Assembly (NCBI GenBank): GCA_020796225.1
Contig: CM036775.1
Location: 5,405,393 to 5,469,392, forward strand
Direction: 5' to 3'
Length of the DNA: 64,000 bases
DNA from: Arion vulgaris
Taxonomy: Eukaryota; Mollusca; Gastropoda; Stylommatophora; Arionidae
In this document: positions 28,269 through 38,949 of the stretch, in pieces
Layout of the letters: the number at the start of each line of letters is the position of its first letter
Position numbering within the stretch: position 1 is the stretch's first letter
Program-made: the position numbers and the translations under genes
The notes under the pieces: model-generated
Seen by the model: only the letters and a program-made list of their open reading frames with translations
Database searches by the model: none
Told to the model about the DNA's origin: nothing

Positions 28269-28959
28269 GAGGCCATCTGTTTAACAAGTACAATCTATGT
28301 GATATCGTTTGCATTACTTACCATACATGTCTTCAATAAACTGGGGCAATAGGCTGAGGTACCATCTGTTTAACAAGTACCAGCTATGTGATATCGTTTG
28401 CATTACTTGCCATATATGTCTTCAATAAACTGGGGCAATAGGCTGAGGTACCATCTGTTTAACAAGTACAAGCTATGTGATATCGTTTGCATTATTTGCC
28501 ATACATGTCTTCAATAAACTGGGGCAATAGGCTGAGGTACCATCTGTTTGACAAGTACAAGCTTATGTTATATCGTTTGCATTACTTACCATATATGTCT
28601 TCAATAAACTGGGGCAATAGGCTGAGGTACCATCTGTTTAACAAGTACAAGCTATGTGATATTGTTTGATTATTACCATATATGTCTTCAATAAACTGGG
28701 GCAATAGGCTGAGGTACCATCTGTTTAACAAGTACAAGCTATGTGATATCGTTTGCATTATTTGCCATACATGTCTTCAATAAACTGGGGCAATAGGCTG
28801 AGGTACCATCTGTTTAACAAGTACAAACTATGTGATATCGTTTGCATTACTTGCCATACATGTCTTCAATAAATTTCTAATAGGAAACAACTGGAAATAT
28901 TTTTTTTTCAAATCACATTAAAAAAAGGTTTCAGATATTTCAATTCTCTTGTTCATACC

Positions 28960-29260
28960 TAAAATCTTAATCTTCTTCAGTTTGTCTTGGACGCTAGTGT
29001 AAGGGGGCCACCTCTTTCTTCTCAAGTCTGCATACTGGGGCAGTTCTGTAGGATATAATTCCTATGATTTCTGCTTTCCCATTTGTGCCGAACTCTTCCT
29101 GCAGTAAGTTTTGGCCACCCTCGTATGGTAGGTCTGACATTCTTACTGCGTGGCTAAATCTCTGAGGCGGATTGGCGACCGTAGAATCCGTTATCTCATT
29201 GTGAGGGTCGTTGCACCATGTTATGCGCCTTACGGCCTGGTGCATCCGTTTTCTGCAAGC
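28960..29260 (-). pseudogene. Reading-frame remnant, unrecognised
   Basis: An 83-codon minus-strand frame (28,994-29,245) contains RRITWCNDPHNEITDSTVAN and RMSDLPYEGGQNLLQEEFGT. It lies in repeat-rich DNA and is probably a retroelement remnant, but I cannot assign a family. Confidence 0.3.
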
Positions 29261-29277
29261 ATTTGTTTCGGTTTAGC

Positions 29278-29410
29278 ATTCCCTAGCTGACACGTGTATC
29301 CGATTTCAGCCAAACCTCCTTAGTCGCCTCTAACGACATGCATGGCAGGTAACAGTGGTTATATTCTTTACACCCAAATTTGGGCCCCGGTAACCACTCG
29401 GGCGATATCT
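29278..29410 (-). mobile_element. SINE-H head fragment
   Basis: Reverse complement of the SINE-H 5' half, ending TTTGGGCCCCGGTAACCACT with the A-box-like CCACTCGGGCGA. Confidence 0.85.
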
Positions 29411-29424
29411 GAATCTAGTATTTG

Positions 29425-29860
29425 GTGTTTTCATGCATATTCCCAGTGGCAACGTATTGGTGTGAAGCATGGACATTTAATAAAACAGTGGAAAAACATA
29501 TATGTGCTTTTGAATATAAGTGTTACAGAAGAGTCCTTCGTATATTATGGACAGAGAAGGAACAAATAGATCTATCCAGAAAGAACTCAAAATCAAAGAA
29601 AACTGACTGATGCTACAAATAAGAAAGATAAAATTAAGATATTTTAGACATATAAAAAGACATGAAGGGCTGGAAGACCATCATGGAAGGAGGCATACCG
29701 GCAAAGAGAAGAAGAGGAAGACCACGGAGAAGATGGATTCAAGGTGTAACTGATGGTTTGAACATGACTGCAGATGCAGGACATCTGACCTATGAGAGAG
29801 AGAAATCCCGGAGGACTGTTGGGGTAGCAAAGTTCTGCTTAGGTGTTAAAAGGGGGCTTC
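29425..29860 (+). mobile_element. LINE-D 3' part
   Basis: Encodes ICAFEYKCYRRVLRILWTEK, then RRRGRPRRRWIQGVTDGLNM. Frameshifts lie near 29,605 and 29,660. Confidence 0.9.
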
Positions 29861-30290
29861 TCCTGTTGATGATAGGTGTCAGGATGGCGGTGGTGTCAAT
29901 GATGGTATACAGCACAACATAAGGACAAACACGGCCTTGTAGACCTCATATATATTTATTCATTACTGTAGATTAACAAAACCACATCGTCCACCTAGTT
30001 GCAGTGTTTACTAATCGTTACTAACTCGTCACTCTCTAACTACGCAAAACGTCATTGTCTGGTTGTTATGTGTTGCACTTCTGCTTAGAGAGTGCAACAC
30101 ATAGTCTCTGCTATTAAATCTAATTACATACTACACTAAACTTAACTGTCTGATTCTTCAGCTGCACCTGGGAGAGGGCTATGACATAGAGGCAAGCTAT
30201 TTGACAGATGATGAGTAAGTGTTCTCAAAATAAAGTTTAAAAAATAAAAGTCATGATTTTTGAGTGTACATATGTGTATATCTATCAGAT
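29861..30290. other. Unassigned stretch
   Basis: AT-rich, no coding or repeat match recognised. 30,290-30,380 is a minus LINE-G 3' scrap (GCATTCCGGGCATGTCCATA). Confidence 0.4.
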
Positions 30291-30379
30291 ATATGAGGAC
30301 TATCATCATAGCATTCCGGGCATGTCCATAGTTGCTTCGATTCCCGCCTCAACATATCCAGCATCGTCCATCACTTCTT

Positions 30380-30665
30380 CTACTTCTTCACTCTTCGCCT
30401 ATAGTAAGGAATAGGTCCACAACCAAACCCTTCCAGCTCTTATGTCTAAGGTCTAAGGCTAGCTTTTCCAGATCTCTACACTCTCCCCCTTCCTCCCCAA
30501 TTTTCTTGCATTCCGTTTGTAACCTCCCTTACCACGAGTCTATTGGAAGACCTGTCTGGGGATGATGTCTGGGGTCTCCCCAGTGTGTGTCCTATCCATC
30601 CCCATCTTCTGCCCATTATCTCTTGTTCCACTTAGCGCTGTTTCCCACTCTATCCCACAGTTCCA
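30380..30665 (-). mobile_element. LINE-M 3' part, degraded
   Basis: The minus strand has the WDRVGNSAKWNKR and GRWGWIGHTLG-like regions (TGTGTCCTATCCATCCCCAT on plus). It resembles 49,905-50,225. Confidence 0.75.
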
Positions 30666-30689
30666 TGTTTGTGGTACCAATCGACCCAA

Positions 30690-31060
30690 CATGCCAGATC
30701 TTTAAGGGTAATTAGAGACCATATAAGAAATGAGGAAATTAGAAGAACAGTCGGAACAACACCTGCTATTAGATTCACTGAAAAACAGAGACTCAAATGG
30801 TTTGGCCACTTGGTCAGAATGAACTCGAATACACCAGTTGCAAAAGCGTACAATCTGAAAATGGAATTATCAAGAGGAAAGGGCAGACCAAGAAAAAGAT
30901 TGGTTGATGGAGTTACAGACATCTTAAAACTCCACAATACCACAGCATATCAAGCGACCGAGCGTGCACCATCTTGGAAACCGATCATCAGCCTAACGTA
31001 AAAAAACAACAAAAAACAACAGAGAAGGACAAAAGAAGAATCAATATTTTTGCTAATTTA
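30690..31060 (+). mobile_element. LINE-K 3' part
   Basis: Encodes IRNEEIRRTVGTTPAIRFTE, KQRLKWFGHLVRMNSNTPVA and SRGKGRPRKRLVDGVTDIL. The 5' part of the element is missing. Confidence 0.88.
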
Positions 31061-31440
31061 GTATGTCGTTCTTTTCTAGCTGTATCAATATCGACACCCA
31101 TCTCTCTCAATCTGATCAGCAACTGGGATTCACAACCCTGCAACTTTTCTGTTCGGAAAGACTCTCAATGCGTTAGTTTTTACCGAAGTTTGCAGTTCCC
31201 TCTGATATCGTAGCAATGCCAGCGAATCTATCAGCTCGCTCATTACCACTAACTCATGCGTTCCCAGGGACAACAATGAAGGTGCTTTCTCTGATCCCTG
31301 TCTGTACCAGTACCTACACCCAATTTGGTCTCACCATTCCTGTTTAGACTTTACTATTCTTTGCGCAAACTGCCTCTGTGGCATGAAGAAAATGTTCTAC
31401 TCTCTCGTTTTTAGTTCTCAGTTCATTTCCAGCGTTAAGC
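31061..31440. other. Unassigned stretch
   Basis: No convincing gene; possible LINE scraps only. Confidence 0.35.
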
Positions 31441-31545
31441 CACCAGAATATTTTCTAGCGATCCTGATTTCAATGTAGGTGTGATCGAGTTCCTAGTCAT
31501 ATCCAAGACAAACGATAAAATTTTGTTCTACGTTTGCATTGGCCA
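31441..31545 (+). mobile_element. SINE-C fragment
   Basis: TTTTCTAGCGATCCTGATTT, then the family block GATCGAGTTCCTAGTCATAT. A short (AAT)n run follows at 31,558-31,580. Confidence 0.7.
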
Positions 31546-31604
31546 TGTTAAAAAAAAACATAATAATAATAATAATAATTCCTCTCGTACCGTTATACGT
31601 TACA

Positions 31605-32090
31605 TAGGGCCTGTAAGTAATTTCTCCATACCGCTCTATCCTGGGCAACTCGCTCAATCTCCTCCATGGAACTGAGACCGATATTTCCTGCCTCTCTCAG
31701 CAAAGTTCGTTTCAGGGTCTCTTTAGGTCGACCTCTCTTTCTTGAACCCTTTGCATCCCACTTCAATGCCTGCTTTGATATTCGTTGATCATTTCTCCTC
31801 AAGGTGTACCCAACATATCTCCATCTTCTCTTTCTTATAACAGTTGTCACTAGTGGTTGACCAGACATGTCTCTGATTTCATCACTTCTCCTGAATTCAT
31901 TCCATTTTATATTCATTATTTTCGCAGACATCTATTTTCAAATGTATTTAACTTGCTTTCTATATCTTTAGTCATTTTCCAACTCTCGCTGGCATATGTT
32001 AGGATTCATACAACATTTGAATTGAAAATTTGTAATTTAGTTTTAATACTATATAACTTGCAGTTCCATATTTTATTTAGACTTTAAAAA
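31605..32090 (-). mobile_element. LINE-J 3' part
   Basis: The minus strand encodes KIMNIKWNEFRRSDEIRDMS, then VIRKRRWRYVGYTLRRNDQR and RGRPKETLKRTLLREAGNI. Another fragment is at 47,220-47,385. Confidence 0.88.
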
Positions 32091-32129
32091 AACAAAAAAA
32101 CTATTGACAGTTCAAAAATCGAGAAAAGC

Positions 32130-32430
32130 TGGTCTCTGTGTCGTAGATGTTAGGTGATCGCCTCTCATTTCAAAGTTACTCAGTTGTTCCTTCATGGAGC
32201 TTCGGGATATATGTTCAGAGATCAATGATCTCAGTGTAGGTGAGATCGAGTTCCTAGTCCTATCTGAGACGGATGATAAAACGTAGGTCCCGTGTACAAG
32301 TTGAGCACGTGAGAACCTTTGACAGTTGTCAAAATCGAGAAGAATAGGCTGGGAAACTGCTGCCCAGGCAAAATTCATTAGAAAGATTAAAATATAAAAT
32401 CCTTACAAAATAGTTTCACCATTTTCTAAA
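32130..32430 (+). mobile_element. SINE-C copy
   Basis: Head GGTCTCTGTGTCGTAGATG to AGGCAAAATTCATTAGAAAG, uninterrupted; useful as the family reference. Confidence 0.88.
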
Positions 32431-32454
32431 TTATACAAACATTCTAAATGATAT

Positions 32455-33190
32455 CTCATCTCAAGTGCCTGCCGGCGTAGGCGATCATGTCTCTCCACAA
32501 CTCTCTCTCTCCTTGGTGCATGTAATCAGTTCTGACGTCGATCTAGTGTCAAACAATGATGTCAGGCCATCCAACATCTTCTCACTCTGTCTTCCGCGAT
32601 CTCTCCTTCCCTGAATTTTACCTGTTGTTACTAATGTTCTAAACCTTCTCTTCACATTATATGCCCGAATAACCTTGATTGTCGGATTCTTATTCTGTTG
32701 ATAATGTTTCTTTGTGTCAGGCCTGATTTAAAACCTCATTTGTTTTCTTCGCTGTCCATGGACTTTTCAGCATTCTTCTGTAAAACCACATCTCTGTAGC
32801 TTTCAATGATCGTATTGATTATATATTCATTGTCTATGATTCGCTGTCATACATAAGTATTGGTTCAATATATCACTGGAGTATTCGTTTTCGCAGTGTT
32901 ATTGGTAGTGAATTCACGCATAGTGTGTTTTTCATTTTCATAAAAGTTGCTTTCGCTTGAGCCACAGTGTTTGTAGGTAGCTTGGTTGATGCAAAAAGCG
33001 TTTTTTGTTATATAATTATTTCATAAGCACAATAAAATGATAATCAACGTTTAGAATATACAGTAACACACAACATGGTGGCGAATGTTTGCAAAGGCGT
33101 ATCCCTATTACATATTATAAAAAGCTATTATTCGCCTGAGCTATTCTATTTCTAATCTCTGTTTTACACCTACCATCTGATGTTAGAAGA
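32455..33190 (-). mobile_element. LINE-H, minus member of an inverted pair
   Basis: The minus strand has a TSDGRCKTEIRNRIAQA block near 33,180, then MKNTLCVNSLPITLRKRI and a C-terminal region ending near 32,460. Around 33,005-33,135 is sequence not shared with the plus copy. Confidence 0.8.
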
Positions 33191-33234
33191 GTTCTAAATT
33201 ATATACAAATTTAAAATAAATAACTCAACACTGA

Positions 33235-34385
33235 AACAGGGTCATTGATTCAAATATATGGGAACCTTCCTAACATCAGATGGAAGATGTAAAACAGAGA
33301 TTAGGAGTAGAATAGCTCAAGCAACGAGAATTTTATGAAAATGAAAAACACACTATGTGGAAATTCACAACTAATGACACTTTGAAAACGATTACTTCAA
33401 TGTGATATTGAATCAATACTGTCTGAAGATTTCAACCTAGATATATGTACTCTCTATCTCGGTTGAGCAAGTTATGAATACCGATAGGTGCGGCAAGACG
33501 GGAAAATCATGAGAGAAACCCCAGAAGAGACATCAACACAGAACGGGAGTTATTAGTCTAAATATACTGAAATACATGAGTGGGGAAGGGGGATTGGAGC
33601 AAGTATGGACGTATCCGATGTAGACGATCTTGAAATGAATAATGAACAGTTGAATCAATGGCAGCGAATCATGGACAATGAACAAGCAGTCAATAAGATC
33701 GATGGAAGTCACAAAGCTGTGGTTTTACAGAAGAATAATGCAAATTTTTAATAGTAAAAAAACAAAACAAATGAAGGAGGTTTTAAAACAGGCCTTCACA
33801 CAAAGAAACATCAAAAGAATAAGAATCAGACACTCAAGATTCTTCGGGCATATAATCCGAAGAGGAGGTTTAGAACATTTGGTGACGGGTACTATGGTCT
33901 GTCTCGTAGTGAACAAGTGGCCATACTCCGCCTCCGTACCGGCCACAACTAGCTCCGCGCCCAAATATTTAACAAATTAAAATGAGCAAACTAGCCTGTG
34001 CCCCTGCAAAAAAGGCGGACATGACGGCAGAGCACGTATTGCAAGATTGTTAACTGATAGCAGGTATCAGAAAGAAACCTGGCCTCAAAACACAGAGCTT
34101 CAGAAAAGCTGTACGGAGGAACGGAGTCCTTAAAAAACACGGTAAAATTCATGATAAAAGTTGGTTCATCAGTCTAGGCCGGGATCATGGCGAGAGAGAG
34201 AACATTTGGTGACAACAGGTAAAATTCATTGTAGGATAGATCGTGGAAGAAAGGGAGAGGATATGAAGGGGGGTCTGACATCGTTGTTCGATAAAAGATC
34301 AACGTCAGAACTGATTAACTGCACCACGGAGAAAGAGTTCTGGAAAGACGTGATGGCCTACGCCGGCAGGCATGTCACTTGATTG
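33235..34385 (+). mobile_element. LINE-H, plus member of an inverted pair
   Basis: The plus strand has the same CKTEIRSRIAQATRI block near 33,290, FYRRIMQIFNSKKTKQMKEV, then HSRFFGHIIRRGGLEHLVTG. After an insertion it resumes with TGKIHCRIDRGRKGEDMKGG and ends DVMAYAGRHVT. Confidence 0.85.
33887..34198 (+). mobile_element. 5'-truncated LINE tail inside LINE-H
   Basis: 312 bp with a perfect 15-bp TSD AGAACATTTGGTGAC (33,872-33,886 and 34,199-34,213). The content is the 3' end of an RNase-H-type LINE (LSRSEQVAILRLRTGHN-like, then LCPCKKGGH). Confidence 0.93.
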
Positions 34386-34419
34386 ATTGTAGGAAAACAT
34401 GGAAGACCTAAAACAATCT

Positions 34420-34600
34420 GGAGAGTTGGCTGAAATCGGATGCATGTGTCCTAAGCGTGTAGAAGTCTATGCGTTTAGTGGTCTACCAAACCAATGTGCA
34501 ACATATACACGTTCTTGGCAAAGATCAAACTTATCACAAAGAGCGATTAAAATTGGATCGTAAAGAAGAACGCAAAGAAGAAGAACCAGTAGAACAAGAA
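34420..34600 (+). mobile_element. SINE-H 3' part
   Basis: GGCTGAAATCGGATGCATG through TATACACGTTCTTGGCAAAG to an AAAGAAGAAG tail. Confidence 0.85.
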
Positions 34601-34674
34601 CTGAACAAAATGAATGACAGCTGCAAACAAGAACTAATGGAACAGAAGAAGGACAATAATAGAGAAGAATGGTT

Positions 34675-35185
34675 ATTGGTTACTGGTTACTGAACTGACG
34701 TCATTGCACTCCGGCCATAGGTGCTCAGTCTCCCCCAACAGATATCTAAGAATATGCATACTGATGGTTCCCGTGGCTCGCTGATTAAACACACACGCCT
34801 CACTCTGCCTCTCATGCATCCAGTTCTACTTATACAACTGGTAACTCCAAACTGCTTAAATCCGCAAACATCGATTTTAGTGTCCTCATCCAACAGACAG
34901 TGGCGAAGAGACCGAAGAACATCCCTTTATCCATCTTCAACTCCCCAACAAATGATGCTGTTGATGCAAGCCTGTCCGCTCTCTCATTACCGTAAACACC
35001 CGCATGCCAGGACAGTATATCCACGTAAGCCGTTGGAGGTTAGAAACTTCTATAGACGACATCCACTCATACCGAAACCTGCCTTTTGGATCTTGTGAAG
35101 CATCGACTGAGAGTCAGACAAACAGCGGCAAGAATGTGGTGCATTTATTGATGTCCTAAGCGCCAGGATGGTCACCTACCTTCTT
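34675..35185 (-). mobile_element. LINE-G RNase-H end
   Basis: The minus strand encodes GVYGNERADRLASTASFVGE (frame-broken just upstream), then the region ending in a CPE(C)-like motif at 34,700. It parallels 23,098-23,470 but extends further 5'. Confidence 0.88.
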
Positions 35186-35327
35186 CTTCTTCTTATGCTC
35201 CATATCGACCACTTGTTAACCATTTTGTGTGATTTTTATGTGATACAATCCTAAGAACGATTGTACGTTATCCCAGTTACACGCCTACAAGTAGGCCAGC
35301 ACATCCGGTTTCTGCGATGCGTTTTAT
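35178..35327 (-). mobile_element. SINE-G 3' part
   Basis: Reverse complement of the family 3' half (CTTCTTCTTCTTATGCTCC on plus; ATCGACCACTTGTTAACC). Confidence 0.82.
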
Positions 35328-35535
35328 AAAGGGTTTTAAAGCCGAAGGATTGACGTCATTGCACCGGGTTTTAACCCATATGGCTCGGTCCCTCTCCGCA
35401 GAAATGGCACGCCACTGCCGAGAGTATTGCACAAAGCACGAATCCGTAGCTCCAGCAACAATCCTAGGTCTCTGAAACTGCATTTCGTGAACAGAAGGCG
35501 AGTTCGATTCGACCAGACCTTGACTCTAAGCAAAC
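35328..35535 (-). mobile_element. SINE-D fragment
   Basis: The minus strand carries GAATCGAACTCGCC-like head sequence, TTGCTGGAGCTACGGATTCG and GGTAAAACCCGGTGCAATG-type blocks. Confidence 0.82.
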
Positions 35536-35669
35536 TAACCCTCACAGACCTATAGCGTTTATTTACTAGGTTTTAGTCTCTTAGGCGTCAACGAATGCCT
35601 TGTAGTCCGTGTTAATAATAGATATTATAGTTAGAGCAAAGAAGAGGCATACATAAATATCGAACGACA

Positions 35670-35795
35670 TGGTAGGGGTTTCTGTGGCGTAGAGGTTAAG
35701 TATTCGCTACCCGTTCCAAAGGTACTCGGTTCGCTCTCTCGTGAAGCCATTGCGATATTTTTCCAGAGATCCCTGATCTCAGTGTTGGTGGCGCC
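35670..35795 (+). mobile_element. SINE-C head fragment
   Basis: GTTTCTGTGGCGTAGAGGTT, then TCGGTTCGCTCTCTCGTGAA and CAGAGATCCCTGATCTCAGT. Confidence 0.85.
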
Positions 35796-35799
35796 CGTG

Positions 35800-36285
35800 T
35801 GGTGACTGGGCCGCAAGGAAGCAAAGAATAGTACAACTGCAACCTACAATACAAGTCGTAAGAGGCGACTATTGTAGGCCGTAGGGATGCTACCCTAGTT
35901 GCCTTGTGAGTCGAAGGTGGTGGGTTCGAATCTGGATCGCGCCGTTCTGTTCACAAGTGTAGTTTTGTCCAGAGACCCCAAGGATTGTTGCCGGAGCTAC
36001 GGAGTTCGTGCTTTGTGCAATACTCTCGGCTGGTGGCGTGCGATTTCTGCTGAGAGGGACCGAGCCAGACGGGGTAAAACCCGGTGCAATATAGTCAATC
36101 TTCGGCTTTTAAACCCTTTTAAACCCTAGTAAGTAAAAAGCAACGCAGAAATCGGATGTGCTGGCCTACTTATGGGCGCATAACTAGTACAACGTACAAT
36201 CGCTCTTAAGCTCAGATCACATACAAATCACACAGACTGGTTGACAAGTGGTCGATATGGAGCGTTCGAAGAAGAATAAGAAGTG
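35800..36285 (+). mobile_element. SINE-G split by SINE-D
   Basis: 35,800-35,890 and 36,120-36,285 form one SINE-G. The direct repeat ACCCTAGT at the two junctions fits a target duplication. Confidence 0.85.
35891..36119 (+). mobile_element. SINE-D inside SINE-G
   Basis: tRNA-like B-box GGGTTCGAATCTGG, then GAGACCCCAAGGATTGTTGC and TGCAATACTCTCGGCTGG. Junction repeat ACCCTAGT. Confidence 0.85.
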
Positions 36286-36515
36286 TAGGTGAAATCGAGT
36301 TTCTAGTCCTATCGGAGACGGACGATAAAACGTATGTCCCGTATTCAATTTGAGCACGTAAAAGAACCCTTGGTAGTTTTCAAAATCGATGAGAGCAGGC
36401 TGGGAAACCGCTGCCCAAGCAAAATTCATTATAAAATATTCTTAAATAAAATAACAATTGTAGATGGGAGCACATATGGTAACTCACCGAAGTGCAATGA
36501 TGATGGTCCTATCAA
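36284..36515 (+). mobile_element. SINE-C 3' part
   Basis: GTGAAATCGAGTTTCTAGTCC to TCACCGAAGTGCAATGATGATG, collinear with 13,580-13,865 except for a central deletion. Confidence 0.82.
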
Positions 36516-36566
36516 TCAATTAATTAATCATCAAAATACACGGAGAACTACTAAAGTAGGTAAACC

Positions 36567-36961
36567 CAGGCCCGTGCGGTTTAATTTCTCAGTATGATGC
36601 AAGTCTTCGAAATGCCACCTCTTAAATCTTGTTTTTTTTTGGGGGTTTCCCGATCCAGAAGCACTTGAGCTGAAAGCTCTTCGGCTCGGTGTCATGGACA
36701 TCGTAACCCTTCGGCTCGGTGCCACGAACACCGTAAATCTGGAGAACCTGTAGCTTTTCTGCCAGTCCGCGGAGTTGAACCCGCACTTAGAGGACTAGTC
36801 ACCCGTAGTCTAACGCGCTACGAACACACTGGGCATGCGGGCATCTTTTTTCTTTAAAATAACCATCAATTGTAATTTTGATTTTCCTACTTATTCCGCC
36901 CCCTCCTTACGGTGCCACCTGATGCGGTCACCTCTCTGTATCATACCACGGCACGGTCCTG
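36567..36961. mobile_element. MITE-2 copy 2 with nested SINE-B
   Basis: Termini CAGGCCCGTGCGGT/GGCACGGTCCTG with a perfect 8-bp TSD GGTAAACC (36,559-36,566 and 36,962-36,969). The MITE-2 body is split by 36,628-36,846. Confidence 0.93.
36628..36846 (-). mobile_element. SINE-B inside MITE-2
   Basis: Poly(T) on the left, signature CTCTTCGGCTCGGTG and tRNA-like head (GAGTTGAACCCGCACT on plus; TCTAACGCGCTACGAACAC) on the right. Confidence 0.88.
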
Positions 36962-36962
36962 G

Positions 36963-37085
36963 GTAAACCATATATTATATCTAGGACGCATAATTACAGA
37001 TGATGATGTTTGTGAAAAAAAGATTGAAAAGAGAATAGTCATGGCCAAAAGTACAATCAATGACATGAGCAAGTTCTTCTTCTTC
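36963..37085 (+). mobile_element. LINE-C short fragment
   Basis: Encodes YLGRIITDDDVCEKKIEKRI, then VMAKSTINDMSKF, equivalent to the region just upstream of the copy at 58,470. Confidence 0.75.
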
Positions 37086-37114
37086 TTCACCTTTTAATTA
37101 CCAATGAAGTAGAT

Positions 37115-37390
37115 AAAAAGTAAGTAAAGGAACCCTTTCATACCTCGTGGTATATAGGTAAATACAGTGTTAGGCCTGCATTTTCATTGACCGTCGGCAC
37201 ACGATGGGTGATGTGGTCAGCATCACGCCGGCCGCCTTTACTTTCCCAGAGCATGTCTGGTACCCAGTTGAGGCTGGGTCGACCTGAGAGCCGTCGTGGT
37301 CGGGAAAATTCCACGCGCATTGTGGGAGCTGAACCCAGACCACCAACCTTACGAAGCGAGTTCACTAACAACTACGCTACATCGGCTCTC
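37115..37390 (-). mobile_element. SINE-F, full length
   Basis: Reverse complement of 16,150-16,425 with the head (GTAGTTGTTAGTGAACTCGC read on minus) on the right. Confidence 0.9.
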
Positions 37391-37394
37391 AACG

Positions 37395-37690
37395 AAGCAC
37401 ATGTTTTCAACAAATTTCTTCCAGCCATTCCTCTCTCTTGCCATCCCTTCCAATTATTTCCATGTTTTACCTATAATTTTAATATCAGTCTCCATCTCTC
37501 TTCTTCGGGTATTTCTAGGCATTCAACCACTCCTCTTTCCCTGCGGTTCCAAACAATGCCTGTCTTGAAATGCTTCTGTTCGGTCTTTTCAACGTGTGTC
37601 CTTTCCATCGCCAGCGTCTCTTCCTTAGCTATTTCTACACTGGTATCTGCTTAGTTCTTTCTCTGAGTTCCTCGTTCGTAATCTTATCAA
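37395..37690 (-). mobile_element. LINE-M 3' part
   Basis: The minus strand has [13 protein letters not shown], a degenerate RRWRWKGHTLK region, a WNRREREEWLNA-like stretch and WKEFVEN. Confidence 0.8.
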
Positions 37691-37694
37691 TAAT

Positions 37695-38405
37695 TTAATA
37701 GCCGTGCATCGCGAGCGATGATGACAACAGTCTCAGACGTGTGCTACTGCACCTCTCTGGTGTGTGCGGAGGTGACTGTAGAGTCCAATCCTAGAACACA
37801 ATCCCCTATCACAGGTAGGGAACACATGATCAAGGTTAGACATGTGGGTGTTGTGTGTTCTGTCTTTACGCACAGCTCGTTTTCTCTGTGCCTCAGTGGC
37901 AAGACGATTCTCAGCTTAGCGAGTTCCTCTTGTGTTGTTACAGCGACACATTTGGCGATCTTGCGCAGGGATTCCCAGCACGTGGTGTCTATATCGAAGC
38001 ATTTCAGAGACACTTTAAAGAGGGGCTTTAAAGAGTTTTTTCTGTCCATCAACTGAACGTCTGCCCCCTTCAAGCTCACCATACATTAACTGTTTTAGGA
38101 TGCGTTTATCAGGCATCCGAACAACGTGACCGGCCCATCTCACTTGGATCTTCTGCAACAGGATGTTGACGCTTGGGATCTTTATTCTTGTGAGGACTTC
38201 GCTATCTGGAATTTTGTCCTGCCAGTTTATTGTTAGTATTCTGCGTACACAGCTTGTGTGGAAGTGGTTTAGTTTTCTTGCATGTCTGCTATTCACTCTC
38301 CCTGTCTCACTTGCGTACAGCAGCGTGGTAAGCATTATGGCCCGGTAAACTTTCAGCTTTGTGGCTACACTTATTCCGTTACGCCTCCTCACAATTACAC
38401 GTAGC
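37695..38405 (-). mobile_element. LINE-A RT C-terminal part
   Basis: The minus strand encodes GISVATKLKVYRAIMLTTLL, HARKLNHFHTSCVRRILTIN and RWAGHVVRMPDKRILKQLMY, ending in the single-copy version of the 108-bp tail that is tripled at 8,781-9,100. Confidence 0.92.
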
Positions 38406-38424
38406 GTTCCGAACGCAGCACTGG

Positions 38425-38695
38425 CTTTGAATATCCTACGATACGATCTTAGTCTCTCTATTCTACGTAAACATCTATTTATGAAGGTCTGTAATTATAT
38501 GACGGTTTCTTTTGTTGTCCTTCATGTTTCCGAGTCATAGAACAGCACTGACTTCACATTTGATTGAAAGATTCTCAGCTTTGTGTTTGTTTTGATCTCA
38601 TTTGACTTCCACATATTACTCACATGAGCTTATCTTATCTTATCTTAATTAACCACATTTGCCGTGAAGCGTCGTGGGGAGAGTACTCACATGAG
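38425..38695 (-). mobile_element. LINE-M scrap and LINE-L tail
   Basis: 38,440-38,600 resembles the LINE-M KLQTFINRCLRRIE region; 38,630-38,690 is the inverted LINE-L 3' tail with an ATCTT microsatellite. Confidence 0.65.
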
Positions 38696-38945
38696 CAAAT
38701 TACTAATATCTAAGCCATAGATTTCCAAACTTTTTCGACTCACCGACCACTTTGCCCGACATACACTTTGTAACGCCCCCACCCATTGTAACAGTTTGCC
38801 AACGCCCACTCCACCCCCATATTAACATGTTCTATTTTCGCTTTGACATAAAAATTGATAGATATTTCAATCATACATGGCCAATTTTCAAATGATTATA
38901 TACATGAAATAGAAAATTGATGAAAAAATGGATCGTGTAAGGGGG
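38696..38945. other. Unassigned stretch
   Basis: No coding signal or match recognised. Confidence 0.4.
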
Positions 38946-38949
38946 ACAT

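Larger units (their letters stand above)
24785..28880. repeat. 89-bp satellite in a 1.9-kb higher-order repeat
   Basis: Monomers of 86-89 bp (core CTGGGGCAATAGGCTGAGG and TTTAACAAGTACAAGCTATG): three before insert 1, seven between the inserts and seven after insert 2. Diagnostic variants (AAAATGGGG, ATTAATACC, ACCAGCT, ACAATCT, TTATATCG) recur in the same order around both inserts, giving a higher-order period of about 1,895 bp. Confidence 0.95.

Noticed and set aside
28994..29245. Conserved host exon on minus strand
   Set aside because: No splice sites fit and the neighbourhood is repeat debris; kept only as an unrecognised remnant.
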